A stretch of 64,000 nt of DNA from Cohnella sp. SGD-V74 (GTDB lineage Bacteria; Bacillota; Bacilli; Paenibacillales; Paenibacillaceae): the NCBI RefSeq assembly GCF_003001675.1, contig NZ_PVYW01000018.1, positions 1 to 64,000 on the forward strand, read 5' to 3'. Below, in pieces: positions 43,012 through 51,162 of this stretch. Positions within the stretch are counted from its first letter, which is position 1, and every line of letters starts with the position of its first letter. The notes under the pieces were generated by a model. That model worked only from the letters and a program-made list of their open reading frames with translations. It did no database searches and was not told where the DNA came from. The position numbers and the translations under genes are program-made.

Positions 43012-43659
43012 ATGAGTATACGGTTGAAAATGGGATTAGGATTTTTTTAATTGTCTTAATGTCAATTGCCTCTATGTATCAATACAGCATTCCAATGATA
43101 TTCAAAGGATCTTGAACTTGATTACGCAAATCACGTCTCAAACGAAACTCTTAGCGATCAACGCTGCAATTGAAGCCTCATGCAGGTGAATCGGGACAAG
43201 GGTTCACGGTTGTTGCCAAGGAAGTAAGAAAATTAGCTGCAGAATCAGAGGACTCTGCCCGACAAATTCATATCATCGTTCAAAGCATACAAGCAAATAC
43301 GTTTTTAGCTAAGCAAGCCATAGATAAGAACACGACAGAGGTGCAATCCGGCAAGCATATGGTCACTGAAGCATCGCATTTTACAATCTATTGGGCAAGT
43401 AGCTGAGCAAATCCATGAAGTCTCGGCCATATCGGAACAGCTTTCTACCGCTGTCGACCAGATTACGTTTACCATGGAGGATCTGGCTCAATCTGCAGCC
43501 CATTTCAATACGCACTGCAGAATCGTCATGCAAGCTTCGGAACATCAACTTGCCTCTTTGAAAGACATGCTGAACTCTGCTGAGACACTAAATAATATGG
43601 CCAAGGGCTTATCGGACTCTGTCTCACATTTTAAGAAATTGAGAGCTTGCCATTATTAA
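43012..43659 (+). pseudogene. Methyl-accepting chemotaxis protein signalling-domain remnant
   Basis: Begins MSIRLKMGLGFF then stops; the ligand-binding and HAMP regions are deleted. The signalling hairpin follows in pieces: LLAINAAIEA, a one-base shift, HAGESGQGFTVVAKEVRKLA, AESEDSARQI and, in another frame, IHEVSAISEQLSTAVDQI. Conserved MCP tip residues are recognisable. Three or more frameshifts. It ends exactly where the next operator begins. Confidence 0.82.
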
Positions 43660-43673
43660 CTACGTGATGTAGT
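43659..43673. promoter_or_regulatory. BlaI-type operator, small lipoprotein promoter
   Basis: AACTAC-GTGAT-GTAGTA, exact to the pattern, 43 bp before the lipoprotein ATG. Confidence 0.77.
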
Positions 43674-43716
43674 ATTTTATCGAGTCATCTTACAATCACT
43701 GGAGGTGTAATTATTC

Positions 43717-43869
43717 ATGAGATCAAATCGATTCATTGTGCTTATTGTTTTATGTTTATCCTTAGTGGTGGCGGCTGGATGCAGTAAGAGTAACACTCCC
43801 CCCACTCCGAGCAATTCCGACGGCAGCATGAGTACAATGGATCACAGTACAATGGATATGGAACAATAA
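43717..43869 (+). CDS. Small Met/His-tailed lipoprotein, 50 aa
   Basis: Starts MRSNRFIVLIVLCLSLVVAA and has a lipobox AAGCSK (Cys about 22). The mature part is only about 29 residues and ends SMSTMDHSTMDMEQ, five Met and one His in a flexible tail. This looks like a minimal surface copper-binding lipoprotein, since Met/His tails bind Cu(I)/Cu(II). GGAGG ribosome site with 9-nt spacing, own operator and own terminator. It would need Lgt and LspA, both encoded in this window. Too short for family assignment. Confidence 0.75.
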   Translation: MRSNRFIVLIVLCLSLVVAAGCSKSNTPPTPSNSDGSMSTMDHSTMDMEQ

Positions 43870-43892
43870 TCCAAGAATAAAGGTTATGATGG

Positions 43893-43927
43893 GACTTGAA
43901 TACGAAATAGGTATTCGAGTCTTTTTC
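43893..43927 (+). terminator. Terminator after small lipoprotein
   Basis: Stem ACTTGAATAC / GTATTCGAGT followed by CTTTTTCTGTTT. Confidence 0.75.
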
Positions 43928-43968
43928 TGTTTAAGGGAAAGGATGTCTTTCTCAAGAATACGGGTTGG

Positions 43969-46203
43969 TCACCCTGTTTCAGGATTTTGCATGCCTAGTT
44001 GAGGTTGAATCCCATACAACAGCCCATAAATAGCCGCACCGATCGCCAACGTTGCAGAAAAACCGATCGTCATTGAAATCATGACCGTCAACAATGAACC
44101 GACTACGGTCATGAGTCCATTAATCGCCCAGCTTATGGCAATGATACGAGGTGGAATTCGGCTTAATCCAATAGGAAAAGGCATGCCCATAAAGAAACCT
44201 AATGGCACTAAAAGGATCCCTACAACAATAAGTCGAACTGGCATGGGCAAACTAATCAATTGATCATTGTACCAGGTGATTGCCGAATTTACGCCAAGGG
44301 CATAAATCGCTATGCAGATGAGCGAATGAAATCTTCGAGTGGTCCCCTTTCGCCATTTTCCAGAAACGAAGCTGCCGATTCCGCCAGAAACCAGCAAAAT
44401 GCCCAATACCAGTACAAAAGCATAAGTAGGGTGGCCTAAAGTCAAAATCAATCGTTGTATTAGCGTCGTTTCGATGAGGATAAACCCGATCGCAATTCCT
44501 GAAAAATAAACGGCACGACCATGGGCGTAGTTTGTTTTCCGTACGATCATCGTAACCATCGAGAGGATTGCAAGGAGAAGCCATACAAAAGCTTGCGGAA
44601 CTCCGGATGACATGAGATAGAAATATGGTTTATCGTCTCGGCTTGAGATTTTATTCAATTGGTGTTCTTCCAACGTATTTGTCAGTAAACGATAGCGGTC
44701 CTGAACATACGGGATATGAACCGGGATTTGCTGAATGTGTTTTGCCTCATCCTTTAATCGATGCGCATCTGATGTCGTAAATGGCTCTGTACCAATCAGT
44801 ACCAGCGGACGCGTAATCAGACTTCCTCCCATCCCCCATACGACATGCCCCAAATGTTGATAAGTGCCAATGACGGCCAAATGGTTTTGCATTTGCGTTG
44901 ATGGTATTCCTTGAGAAAGAAGCGCGTTTTCGGTTGCCTTCTTTACTTTTGCTAACTCTTTCTCATTGTGAAGCAGAAAAGCAAGCTTTCCGCCCGGGTT
45001 TAATTTCGCCAAATAAGCAGTGATGGCTTCCTGGGTAAACAAATAATTTTCTGATAACGCAATGCCAAATCCATTTTCGGACTTCTTCTTCACAAGAGAT
45101 AAGTAAATGACATCGTATTGTTGCCTCGATTGTCGAATATAACTTCGACCATCAGAAATGACTGCACGTACGTTAGGTTGATGAAATACATCTCCGGAAA
45201 AAGCGGACAACTCCTTAACTGCATTAAAACTCCCGGAATTAATGTCGACGGCTTCAATCTTTTGAAATCCAGCCAATTGGGCAGCCAGCACTTCTTGTCC
45301 TCCGCCTGCGCCAATAATCAAGGCCCGTTCTTTGGAAAAGAGCTGAAAAGCTAAATAGCTTGTCGTATTTTTTAAATAATCAACGAGATTCAAGTCGCCT
45401 GAGTATTTCGAAATGGGAGACATCGCTCCGCCGTCAATCGTGATGTATAGCAATTGGCCATCTCCGGCATCATATACGTCCGTCTTTGAGAAGGCATTCC
45501 AATCGGAGAATACGATTCGGATATTTTTCTCTGCCATAAAGACGTTGCTCGGACTCGTTCGATAAGATCGAAAGGGCAACTGTTCGGTTATTGGAAGAAT
45601 TGCGTTATACAGGAGGAAAAACAGGAGCAAGAAATAAACCGCGCTTTTACGGAATGACGATTTATTTGCACGTGTAAATAAGCTCATGGCAAATAAGCTC
45701 GCGGACAATAGAAAGATGGTTTGTAAAGGGCTGGTTAAGTTCATCAGTGGGATGGCACTCACAGCGCCAAGACCTGCACCTGCCAAATCCGAAAAATAAA
45801 GTACGCTGACTTCCAGATGTCGATTCTGCATCACACAGGAAATAAGCATCCCGCCAACAAGAAAAGGCAGAATGGCCATAGCCGAATAATACCAAATACC
45901 GAAATACGGCATACCATACATGATCAAAACGACTACGACCAGCACGAGCGAAAAGCCTCCCAGCCATTCGCTGCGCAGTCTATACAAGTCTCCTGGTGTT
46001 CGGCTCGACAAATAGCCGCCTATCCCAATACCGAGCGTCGCTAAGGTAATTGCTATAAATACCGCATGATTTTCAAATAACGCTGAAAAAAAGCGGGATA
46101 AACAAACCTCATATACGATGAGGGCGTATGCTGCTCCAAAGGTTAAGCTCATATCTTTCCGAATGGAGGCTCCCATCTCATCCATCCCTTCTTTCATGCT
46201 CAT
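43969..46203 (-). CDS. Membrane spermidine-synthase-like protein
   Basis: Protein of up to 744 aa: an N-terminal membrane block (about 20-205), a spermidine-synthase/SAM-binding domain (about 270-430) and a C-terminal membrane block (about 510-735). The SAM-binding core is visible as ALIIGAGGGQEVLAAQLAGF and IEAVDINSGS, with VISDGRSYIRQSRQQYDVIY. Such fusions are common next to envelope or redox genes but their substrate is unknown; aminopropyl transfer is not proven. The start is uncertain (ATGs at 46203, 46185, 46176). It follows the multicopper oxidase gene, with an intercistronic hairpin. Confidence 0.8.
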   Translation of the reverse strand: MSMKEGMDEMGASIRKDMSLTFGAAYALIVYEVCLSRFFSALFENHAVFIAITLATLGIGIGGYLSSRTPGDLYRLRSEWLGGFSLVLVVVVLIMYGMPYFGIWYYSAMAILPFLVGGMLISCVMQNRHLEVSVLYFSDLAGAGLGAVSAIPLMNLTSPLQTIFLLSASLFAMSLFTRANKSSFRKSAVYFLLLFFLLYNAILPITEQLPFRSYRTSPSNVFMAEKNIRIVFSDWNAFSKTDVYDAGDGQLLYITIDGGAMSPISKYSGDLNLVDYLKNTTSYLAFQLFSKERALIIGAGGGQEVLAAQLAGFQKIEAVDINSGSFNAVKELSAFSGDVFHQPNVRAVISDGRSYIRQSRQQYDVIYLSLVKKKSENGFGIALSENYLFTQEAITAYLAKLNPGGKLAFLLHNEKELAKVKKATENALLSQGIPSTQMQNHLAVIGTYQHLGHVVWGMGGSLITRPLVLIGTEPFTTSDAHRLKDEAKHIQQIPVHIPYVQDRYRLLTNTLEEHQLNKISSRDDKPYFYLMSSGVPQAFVWLLLAILSMVTMIVRKTNYAHGRAVYFSGIAIGFILIETTLIQRLILTLGHPTYAFVLVLGILLVSGGIGSFVSGKWRKGTTRRFHSLICIAIYALGVNSAITWYNDQLISLPMPVRLIVVGILLVPLGFFMGMPFPIGLSRIPPRIIAISWAINGLMTVVGSLLTVMISMTIGFSATLAIGAAIYGLLYGIQPQLGMQNPETG

Positions 46204-46208
46204 TCCAA

Positions 46209-46237
46209 CTAACCGAAGCCCAAGAGGCTTCGGTTAG
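46209..46237 (-). promoter_or_regulatory. Intercistronic hairpin
   Basis: Perfect 12-bp stem CTAACCGAAGCC / GGCTTCGGTTAG with a 5-nt loop between the oxidase stop and the next start. There is no U-tract, so it is more likely an attenuator or mRNA-stability element than a full terminator. Confidence 0.6.
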
Positions 46238-46246
46238 GGATAATGC

Positions 46247-47491
46247 TTATTTTAAGTACTTCACGAGCGCCATCAAGCCGCCTGGCTCTACATCCGCATT
46301 GGTCGTGTGATGTAATTCATGACAATGAAATACCCATTCGCCAGGATTGTCGGCAATGAAATCAATGTCGTACGTTTCTCCCGGATTGACGGTGACGGTA
46401 TTCATAATCTGAGGGTTAGTCAAGGGATGTCCGTCTTTTGCAATAACCCGAAAATCGTGACCGTGCAAATGCATGGGATGTACGCCATTGCTGATATTGG
46501 CTAGACGAAAACGAACAAGCTCGCCATTTTTGACTTCAATGGGCTGCGTATCCGGAAACGATTTTCCGTTAATGGTCCAATAATTATAATCCATGCCCAT
46601 TACCGTACTTCCAGTCTTATCGTCAGTAGGTTTAGAGGGCATTTCCATTTGGGCATGCGGATGATTTGGGCTGCTTTTGGTTTGAAGCCCTTTGTCCATC
46701 ATGGTTTTGATGTTCCCTTTTTTCTTAAAAGGCATATTTTGTCCTTTGGACATTCCAGCCATGTCGTCATCGCTCATGTTTGGCATTTCCTCTTTCCCTT
46801 GCCCGCCTGCTTCTTTCGCAACATTCCATCCGCCAAACATAAAGGTGTATTCTCGATCGTGTTTTAGCTTTTCATTCTGTGGATCGATTATCAGCAGTCC
46901 GTACAACCCTTTGTCGATTTGTTGGATGCTGTTAAAGTGTGAATGATACATGTACGTCCCTGCATGATTGGCGACAAACTCATACGCAAATGTTTCTCCG
47001 GGCTTAATCGCGTGTTGCGTGAAGGAAGGCACGCCATCCATCTTGTTCGGTACATGCAGCCCATGCCAGTGAATTGAGGTCTCTTCCGGCAGACTGTTTT
47101 TAAGGATGACCCGAATCGTGTCTCCCTCTTTCGCTCGAATGATTGGACCTGGTACGGTGGCGTTAAACGTATAGGCATCTGCCTTCACGCCTGAAACGAG
47201 CTCCCATTTCGAAATTTTGGCTTCGAGCTTAAATTCCCGTAGTTGCCCTGTAGGTTGGATCGAGTCGGTTTCAGATAAAGCAGATAAGCTTCTTAATTTC
47301 TTGGTTGTCAAAATCGAATCAGAGCTGTCTTTGCTTTCCGACTCGGCCAACGGCCTCACATATTCCCGATCATGGAATTGTTGTTGTTTGACTTTTGATG
47401 ATTCAATTGCAGAGCCTTGGTTTACGGAGCTGCAGCTAACCAAGATCAATAAAGCAAAAAACGTTGAAATTGTAATCCAGACAGGCTTCAT
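46247..47491 (-). CDS. Lipoprotein multicopper oxidase with Met-rich insert
   Basis: Surface lipoprotein of 414 aa (lipobox LILVSCSS, Cys about 20) with two cupredoxin domains. Copper sites: SIHWHGLHVP and YMYHSHFNSIQQ in the first, HPMHLHGHDFRV and WVFHCHELHHTTNADVEPGG (with the type 1 Cys) in the second. Between them (about 235-290) is a Met/Asp/His-rich segment (MPNMSDDDMAGMSKGQNMPF) resembling CueO/CopA methionine inserts that bind Cu(I), so cuprous oxidase activity is likely. GGAGG start site. A degenerate operator is 23 bp upstream. First gene of a pair with the spermidine-synthase-like gene. Confidence 0.9.
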   Translation of the reverse strand: MKPVWITISTFFALLILVSCSSVNQGSAIESSKVKQQQFHDREYVRPLAESESKDSSDSILTTKKLRSLSALSETDSIQPTGQLREFKLEAKISKWELVSGVKADAYTFNATVPGPIIRAKEGDTIRVILKNSLPEETSIHWHGLHVPNKMDGVPSFTQHAIKPGETFAYEFVANHAGTYMYHSHFNSIQQIDKGLYGLLIIDPQNEKLKHDREYTFMFGGWNVAKEAGGQGKEEMPNMSDDDMAGMSKGQNMPFKKKGNIKTMMDKGLQTKSSPNHPHAQMEMPSKPTDDKTGSTVMGMDYNYWTINGKSFPDTQPIEVKNGELVRFRLANISNGVHPMHLHGHDFRVIAKDGHPLTNPQIMNTVTVNPGETYDIDFIADNPGEWVFHCHELHHTTNADVEPGGLMALVKYLK

Positions 47492-47513
47492 CGCTATATC
47501 CTCCTTCTACTGT

Positions 47514-47528
47514 CGTATGGACGGTAGT
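47514..47528. promoter_or_regulatory. Degenerate BlaI-type operator, oxidase promoter
   Basis: CGTAT-GGACG-GTAGT, eight of ten positions with an intact right half. Confidence 0.4.
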
Positions 47529-47602
47529 ATGGATAGATACTGATGAAGTTATGCCAACAAAATCCATTTCATTTCCGTGCCCACCCTACAGCTTGCATGA
47601 AA

Positions 47603-48904
47603 TCAGGAGAATAAACCCACAATGGACTTGAACAGGGATGAGAAAAAGTTGCCGATCGCTTGCAGGAGTAAGCGAAACCAACCTGACTTTTCGACGTCTT
47701 CGTTGGCGATTAAATCCACGGTACGGATATACGGTTGACCGTTCAACGAATAGGTGATCGTCGCAGTACCCAAAACGGTCCCTTGTTTGATCGGCGCGAC
47801 GAGCTGGCTCTTATCCACGATCTCCGCTTGAATCTCCAATTGCAGTTCTTCACCTTTTGCCACCATAAACCGCATATCCGTATTCGTCACGATATCGATT
47901 GTTTTTTGTTTTCCCTTATAGACTTTCGCCGTCTCGAAACCTTTAAGCTTGGATTTTGCCGGCAGCACCATTTTTGATTCAAAGCGTCCGAACCCGTAAT
48001 CCAACAATTTTTTCGTTTCCGTAAAACGTTGGGATTCCGAGGCTGTGCCCATCACGACGCTGATCAGCCGAGTACCTTCACGTTCGGCCGTTCCGGTAAA
48101 ACAATAGCCGGCTTCATCGGTGAACCCTGTCTTCATGCCATCCAACCCTTCATACGCAAAGCTCTTTAACGCCGGAACTTCTTTATTGCCTTCAAGCATC
48201 CAATTGTAATTAATGATCGGTTTTTCATCCCGTTCCCTGAATTGATACGAAGACAAGCTGGAGATGTCCAAAAAGTCGGGATGTTCCCTTTGTATGGCAA
48301 GGGCCAATAAAGCTGCGTCGCGAGCGGACATGACCGTTTCGCCTTCAATCGATTGCGGCCCTTCCTTCATATCGACTCGGCCTAAACCCGTTGCGTTAAT
48401 AAAGTGGGCTTTATCCAGTTGGAGTTTTTTAGCCGTTTCATTCATTCTGATCGCAAACGCTTCTTCCGTTCCGGCGATTTGTTCAGCCAACGCTACCGTT
48501 GCATCATTTGCCGAACCTACTGCCATGGCGATAAAAAGTTCTTTAACGGTATGAATGTCTCCGGCGGCTAAAAACACTTTAGACCCCACCGTATCCTGTG
48601 CATTTTGAGACACGACGACGGTATCTTCCCAGCTTAATCTTCCGCTTTTTATTTCTTCCATCACGATAAATTCTGTCATCATTTTGGACATACTGGCGGG
48701 TGGATAAGCGATATCGGCATTGGATTGATAGAGAATCTGACCCGTGCTCACATCAAGCAAAATAGCCGACTTGGCTTCCAGCATAAGTTCCAGGGGTACT
48801 TTTCCAACTTGTTCGTTTTCTTCTGCCATCGCCGCGAGAGGGAATAACGTAAATACGGTACACCACGCGAGGAAGAGATAACTCCATCTTTTCTGCAACA
48901 TCAT
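47603..48904 (-). CDS. D-alanyl-D-alanine carboxypeptidase (DacA/DacF, PBP5 family)
   Basis: Serine D,D-carboxypeptidase of 433 aa that trims the terminal D-Ala of pentapeptides. Signal peptide (about 1-27), S11 domain with PPASMSKMMTEF (SxxK), GSANDATVAL (SxN) and GMKTGFTDEAG (KTG), a beta-rich C-terminal domain, then an amphipathic C-terminal anchor (about 410-433). All catalytic motifs are intact. Divergent from the two-component system at 49 kb with a weak operator between. A second intact and a third dead paralogue are in the window. Confidence 0.93.
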   Translation of the reverse strand: MMLQKRWSYLFLAWCTVFTLFPLAAMAEENEQVGKVPLELMLEAKSAILLDVSTGQILYQSNADIAYPPASMSKMMTEFIVMEEIKSGRLSWEDTVVVSQNAQDTVGSKVFLAAGDIHTVKELFIAMAVGSANDATVALAEQIAGTEEAFAIRMNETAKKLQLDKAHFINATGLGRVDMKEGPQSIEGETVMSARDAALLALAIQREHPDFLDISSLSSYQFRERDEKPIINYNWMLEGNKEVPALKSFAYEGLDGMKTGFTDEAGYCFTGTAEREGTRLISVVMGTASESQRFTETKKLLDYGFGRFESKMVLPAKSKLKGFETAKVYKGKQKTIDIVTNTDMRFMVAKGEELQLEIQAEIVDKSQLVAPIKQGTVLGTATITYSLNGQPYIRTVDLIANEDVEKSGWFRLLLQAIGNFFSSLFKSIVGLFS

Positions 48905-48963
48905 GTATTCACTCCTAGTTAAATTTGCGACTGCTTTTCTTCACCGTTTCTTTGAAATCTTCG

Positions 48964-48978
48964 GTTACAATACGTATT
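48964..48978. promoter_or_regulatory. Degenerate BlaI-type operator between dac and two-component system
   Basis: GTTAC-AATAC-GTATT, seven of ten positions; TAC/GTA core at correct spacing, and the spacer plus right half equal those at 42975. Tentative. Confidence 0.3.
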
Positions 48979-48995
48979 AGAGGAGGTTCTTCGAA

Positions 48996-49736
48996 ATGAC
49001 CGTAGATTTTTTTTCTTATCCTACAAACAAGAAGATCTTGATCGTAGACGACGAGGAGCCGATGCGTGAATTGTTGCAGCTCTATTTGACTGCAGAAGGT
49101 TTTGCGACGGATTCGGCAATTGATGGTGAAGAAGCCATTAGACGTTTAGAAGCGAACTCCTATGACTTAGTACTGCTTGATCTCATGATGCCGAAAATGG
49201 ATGGATTAGACGTGTGCAAATGGATTCGCCAAGTGTCGACCGTCCCGATCATCATGTTAACCGCCCGAGATGAAACCATTGACAAAGTTGTCGGACTCAA
49301 GATTGGGGCCGATGATTATTTGACTAAACCTTTCGACCGAGCGGAATTGATGGCACGTATTCATTCCCTCTTTAGAAGAGGGAATCTCAAACTAAGGAAT
49401 GAGACGCCGGAGTATCCAAATCGCAAAGCGGTGTTGTCGTATGAGGCGCTGCACCTCAATATGCAAAACCATCAAGTTTTTTATCGGGATCGCGAACTCC
49501 TTCTCACGCCAAAAGAATATGCCATTCTTAAGCTGTTCTTATCGAATAAAGGGAGAATCTTTCAACGCGAAGATATTCTTGAACTGTTATGGAAAAACCG
49601 TTCGATTAACGATGACCGAACCGTTGATACGCATATCAAAAATTTAAGAGATAAGTTGACTCAAGCCGGCATCCCCGGCCAACAAGTCATCAAAACCATA
49701 TGGGGAACGGGATTTATTTGTCATGAAGATACTTAG
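48996..49736 (+). CDS. OmpR-family response regulator
   Basis: Transcription factor of 246 aa. The receiver (about 13-125) shows IVDDEEPMRE, phosphoacceptor Asp in LVLLDLMMPKMDG and LTKPFDRAEL; the winged helix (about 145-240) has LLTPKEYAILKLFLSNKGRI and NDDRTVDTHIKNLRDKL. AGGAGG ribosome site. It overlaps the kinase gene by 14 nt, so the two form a translationally coupled two-component system. The signal is probably envelope-related given its neighbours, but this is inference. Confidence 0.93.
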   Translation: MTVDFFSYPTNKKILIVDDEEPMRELLQLYLTAEGFATDSAIDGEEAIRRLEANSYDLVLLDLMMPKMDGLDVCKWIRQVSTVPIIMLTARDETIDKVVGLKIGADDYLTKPFDRAELMARIHSLFRRGNLKLRNETPEYPNRKAVLSYEALHLNMQNHQVFYRDRELLLTPKEYAILKLFLSNKGRIFQREDILELLWKNRSINDDRTVDTHIKNLRDKLTQAGIPGQQVIKTIWGTGFICHEDT

Positions 49737-51162
49737 ACCCAACAGTATTGCCGTCAAGCTCGGTGTGATTTTTATCTTGTTGTTCATGGTGCTTATTATT
49801 TCGATCCAAGCCGTACTTTACATGCTTTTTATTCGCTTTTATACAGATGATGTCCTCAACGAGCAAATTCAACGTACCCAGCGTTATGCCGAAGTATTAA
49901 GCGATCACTTCGATCAACCGACTATTCAGCATCTTCTTCTTGTCGAGAGCGGAACGGATCATCTTTTGCTCATCTTGGATCAAACCGGAAACATTCGAGG
50001 CCAATCCGAAGGCTTCACGGATCTGCCTCCTCAAGAACTTCAACAAATCAAGGAACATGGTTCGCTGGATCATGGGGGTCCTGTCTTAAAGTCAAATTGG
50101 AAGAGCGAACCTTTTTTTGTGACCGAAGCCTCTATTGCAGCAATAGGACAACCCTTAGGCAGAGTATTGATGTTTAGCCCGACCGATCCGATCAGATCTG
50201 CAGCTCAAACCTTGAAAAACACATTTTTTGGCGTTGCTTTCATTGTTTTATTTCTAGGGGCCGCGATGATTTTGCTGGTTACACGTCAGGTTGTGCAACC
50301 GCTTCTTCGGATGATCAAAATCACGCAACAAATCTCTCAGGGGAAGCAAGTAACGGCGATTTCGGCCGTTGGAAACGACGAAATTGCCCAACTATCACAT
50401 GCCATCAATCGCATGTCGCAAAACATCGAATTTTATAAACAGCAACGCAAACAATTTTTGGCTGATATTTCCCATGAACTACGGACACCGATCACGTATA
50501 TGAAAGGCTACTCGGAAGTTCTCATCCATAATCTTGAAGGGTCGGAGGAAAGCCGAAAGAAATACTTAACGCTCATTTATGATCAAAGCAATCAACTTCA
50601 GCATCTGATCGAGGATTTATTCGAGCTTGCCAAACTTGAAGAAGGAACTTATTCCTTTGAATTGAGTAAGACATCGTTGGACAAGGTGATGCAAAATGCC
50701 TTAGGCATGATGGCGGATTCCATCGAGAAATCCGGCATTGCATTAAACTATAACCCTTCCTTGACCCCGCTTTATGTTCATGGCGATGCCAAGCGGTTGC
50801 AGCAGGTCGTCATCAATGTGCTGGATAATGCACGTAAATATACGCTAATAGGCGGCTCCATCACCGTTTCCACCTTAAAGGAAGAAACTTTCGGTGTCTT
50901 AATCATCTCGGATACCGGGATCGGCATACCCGCTGAAGATCTCCCTCATATATGGGACAGGCTTTATCGTGTTGATCGGTCACGCTCCCGCGCAACGGGC
51001 GGAACAGGGATCGGCCTGTCTATCTGCAAGGAAATCGTCACGTTGCATCAGGGAATCATACAGGTAGAGAGTACGGAAGGCAAAGGGACAACCTTCTTTA
51101 TCCGCATTCCAATATTCCAAGACACCACAGAAGAGATTCAAACGGATGCCGACTGTAAATAG
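49723..51162 (+). CDS. Membrane sensor histidine kinase
   Basis: Kinase of 479 aa: membrane helix (about 12-35), an extracytoplasmic sensor of about 125 residues, second helix (about 165-185), HAMP (about 187-238), HisKA with ADISHELRTPITYMKGYSEV, and HATPase with NVLDNARKYT, DTGIGIPAEDLPHIW and GGTGIGLSI. The sensor region has no recognised family. The last 25 nt overlap the convergent AsnB gene, so the two 3' ends are antisense to each other. Confidence 0.94.
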   Translation: MKILRPNSIAVKLGVIFILLFMVLIISIQAVLYMLFIRFYTDDVLNEQIQRTQRYAEVLSDHFDQPTIQHLLLVESGTDHLLLILDQTGNIRGQSEGFTDLPPQELQQIKEHGSLDHGGPVLKSNWKSEPFFVTEASIAAIGQPLGRVLMFSPTDPIRSAAQTLKNTFFGVAFIVLFLGAAMILLVTRQVVQPLLRMIKITQQISQGKQVTAISAVGNDEIAQLSHAINRMSQNIEFYKQQRKQFLADISHELRTPITYMKGYSEVLIHNLEGSEESRKKYLTLIYDQSNQLQHLIEDLFELAKLEEGTYSFELSKTSLDKVMQNALGMMADSIEKSGIALNYNPSLTPLYVHGDAKRLQQVVINVLDNARKYTLIGGSITVSTLKEETFGVLIISDTGIGIPAEDLPHIWDRLYRVDRSRSRATGGTGIGLSICKEIVTLHQGIIQVESTEGKGTTFFIRIPIFQDTTEEIQTDADCK

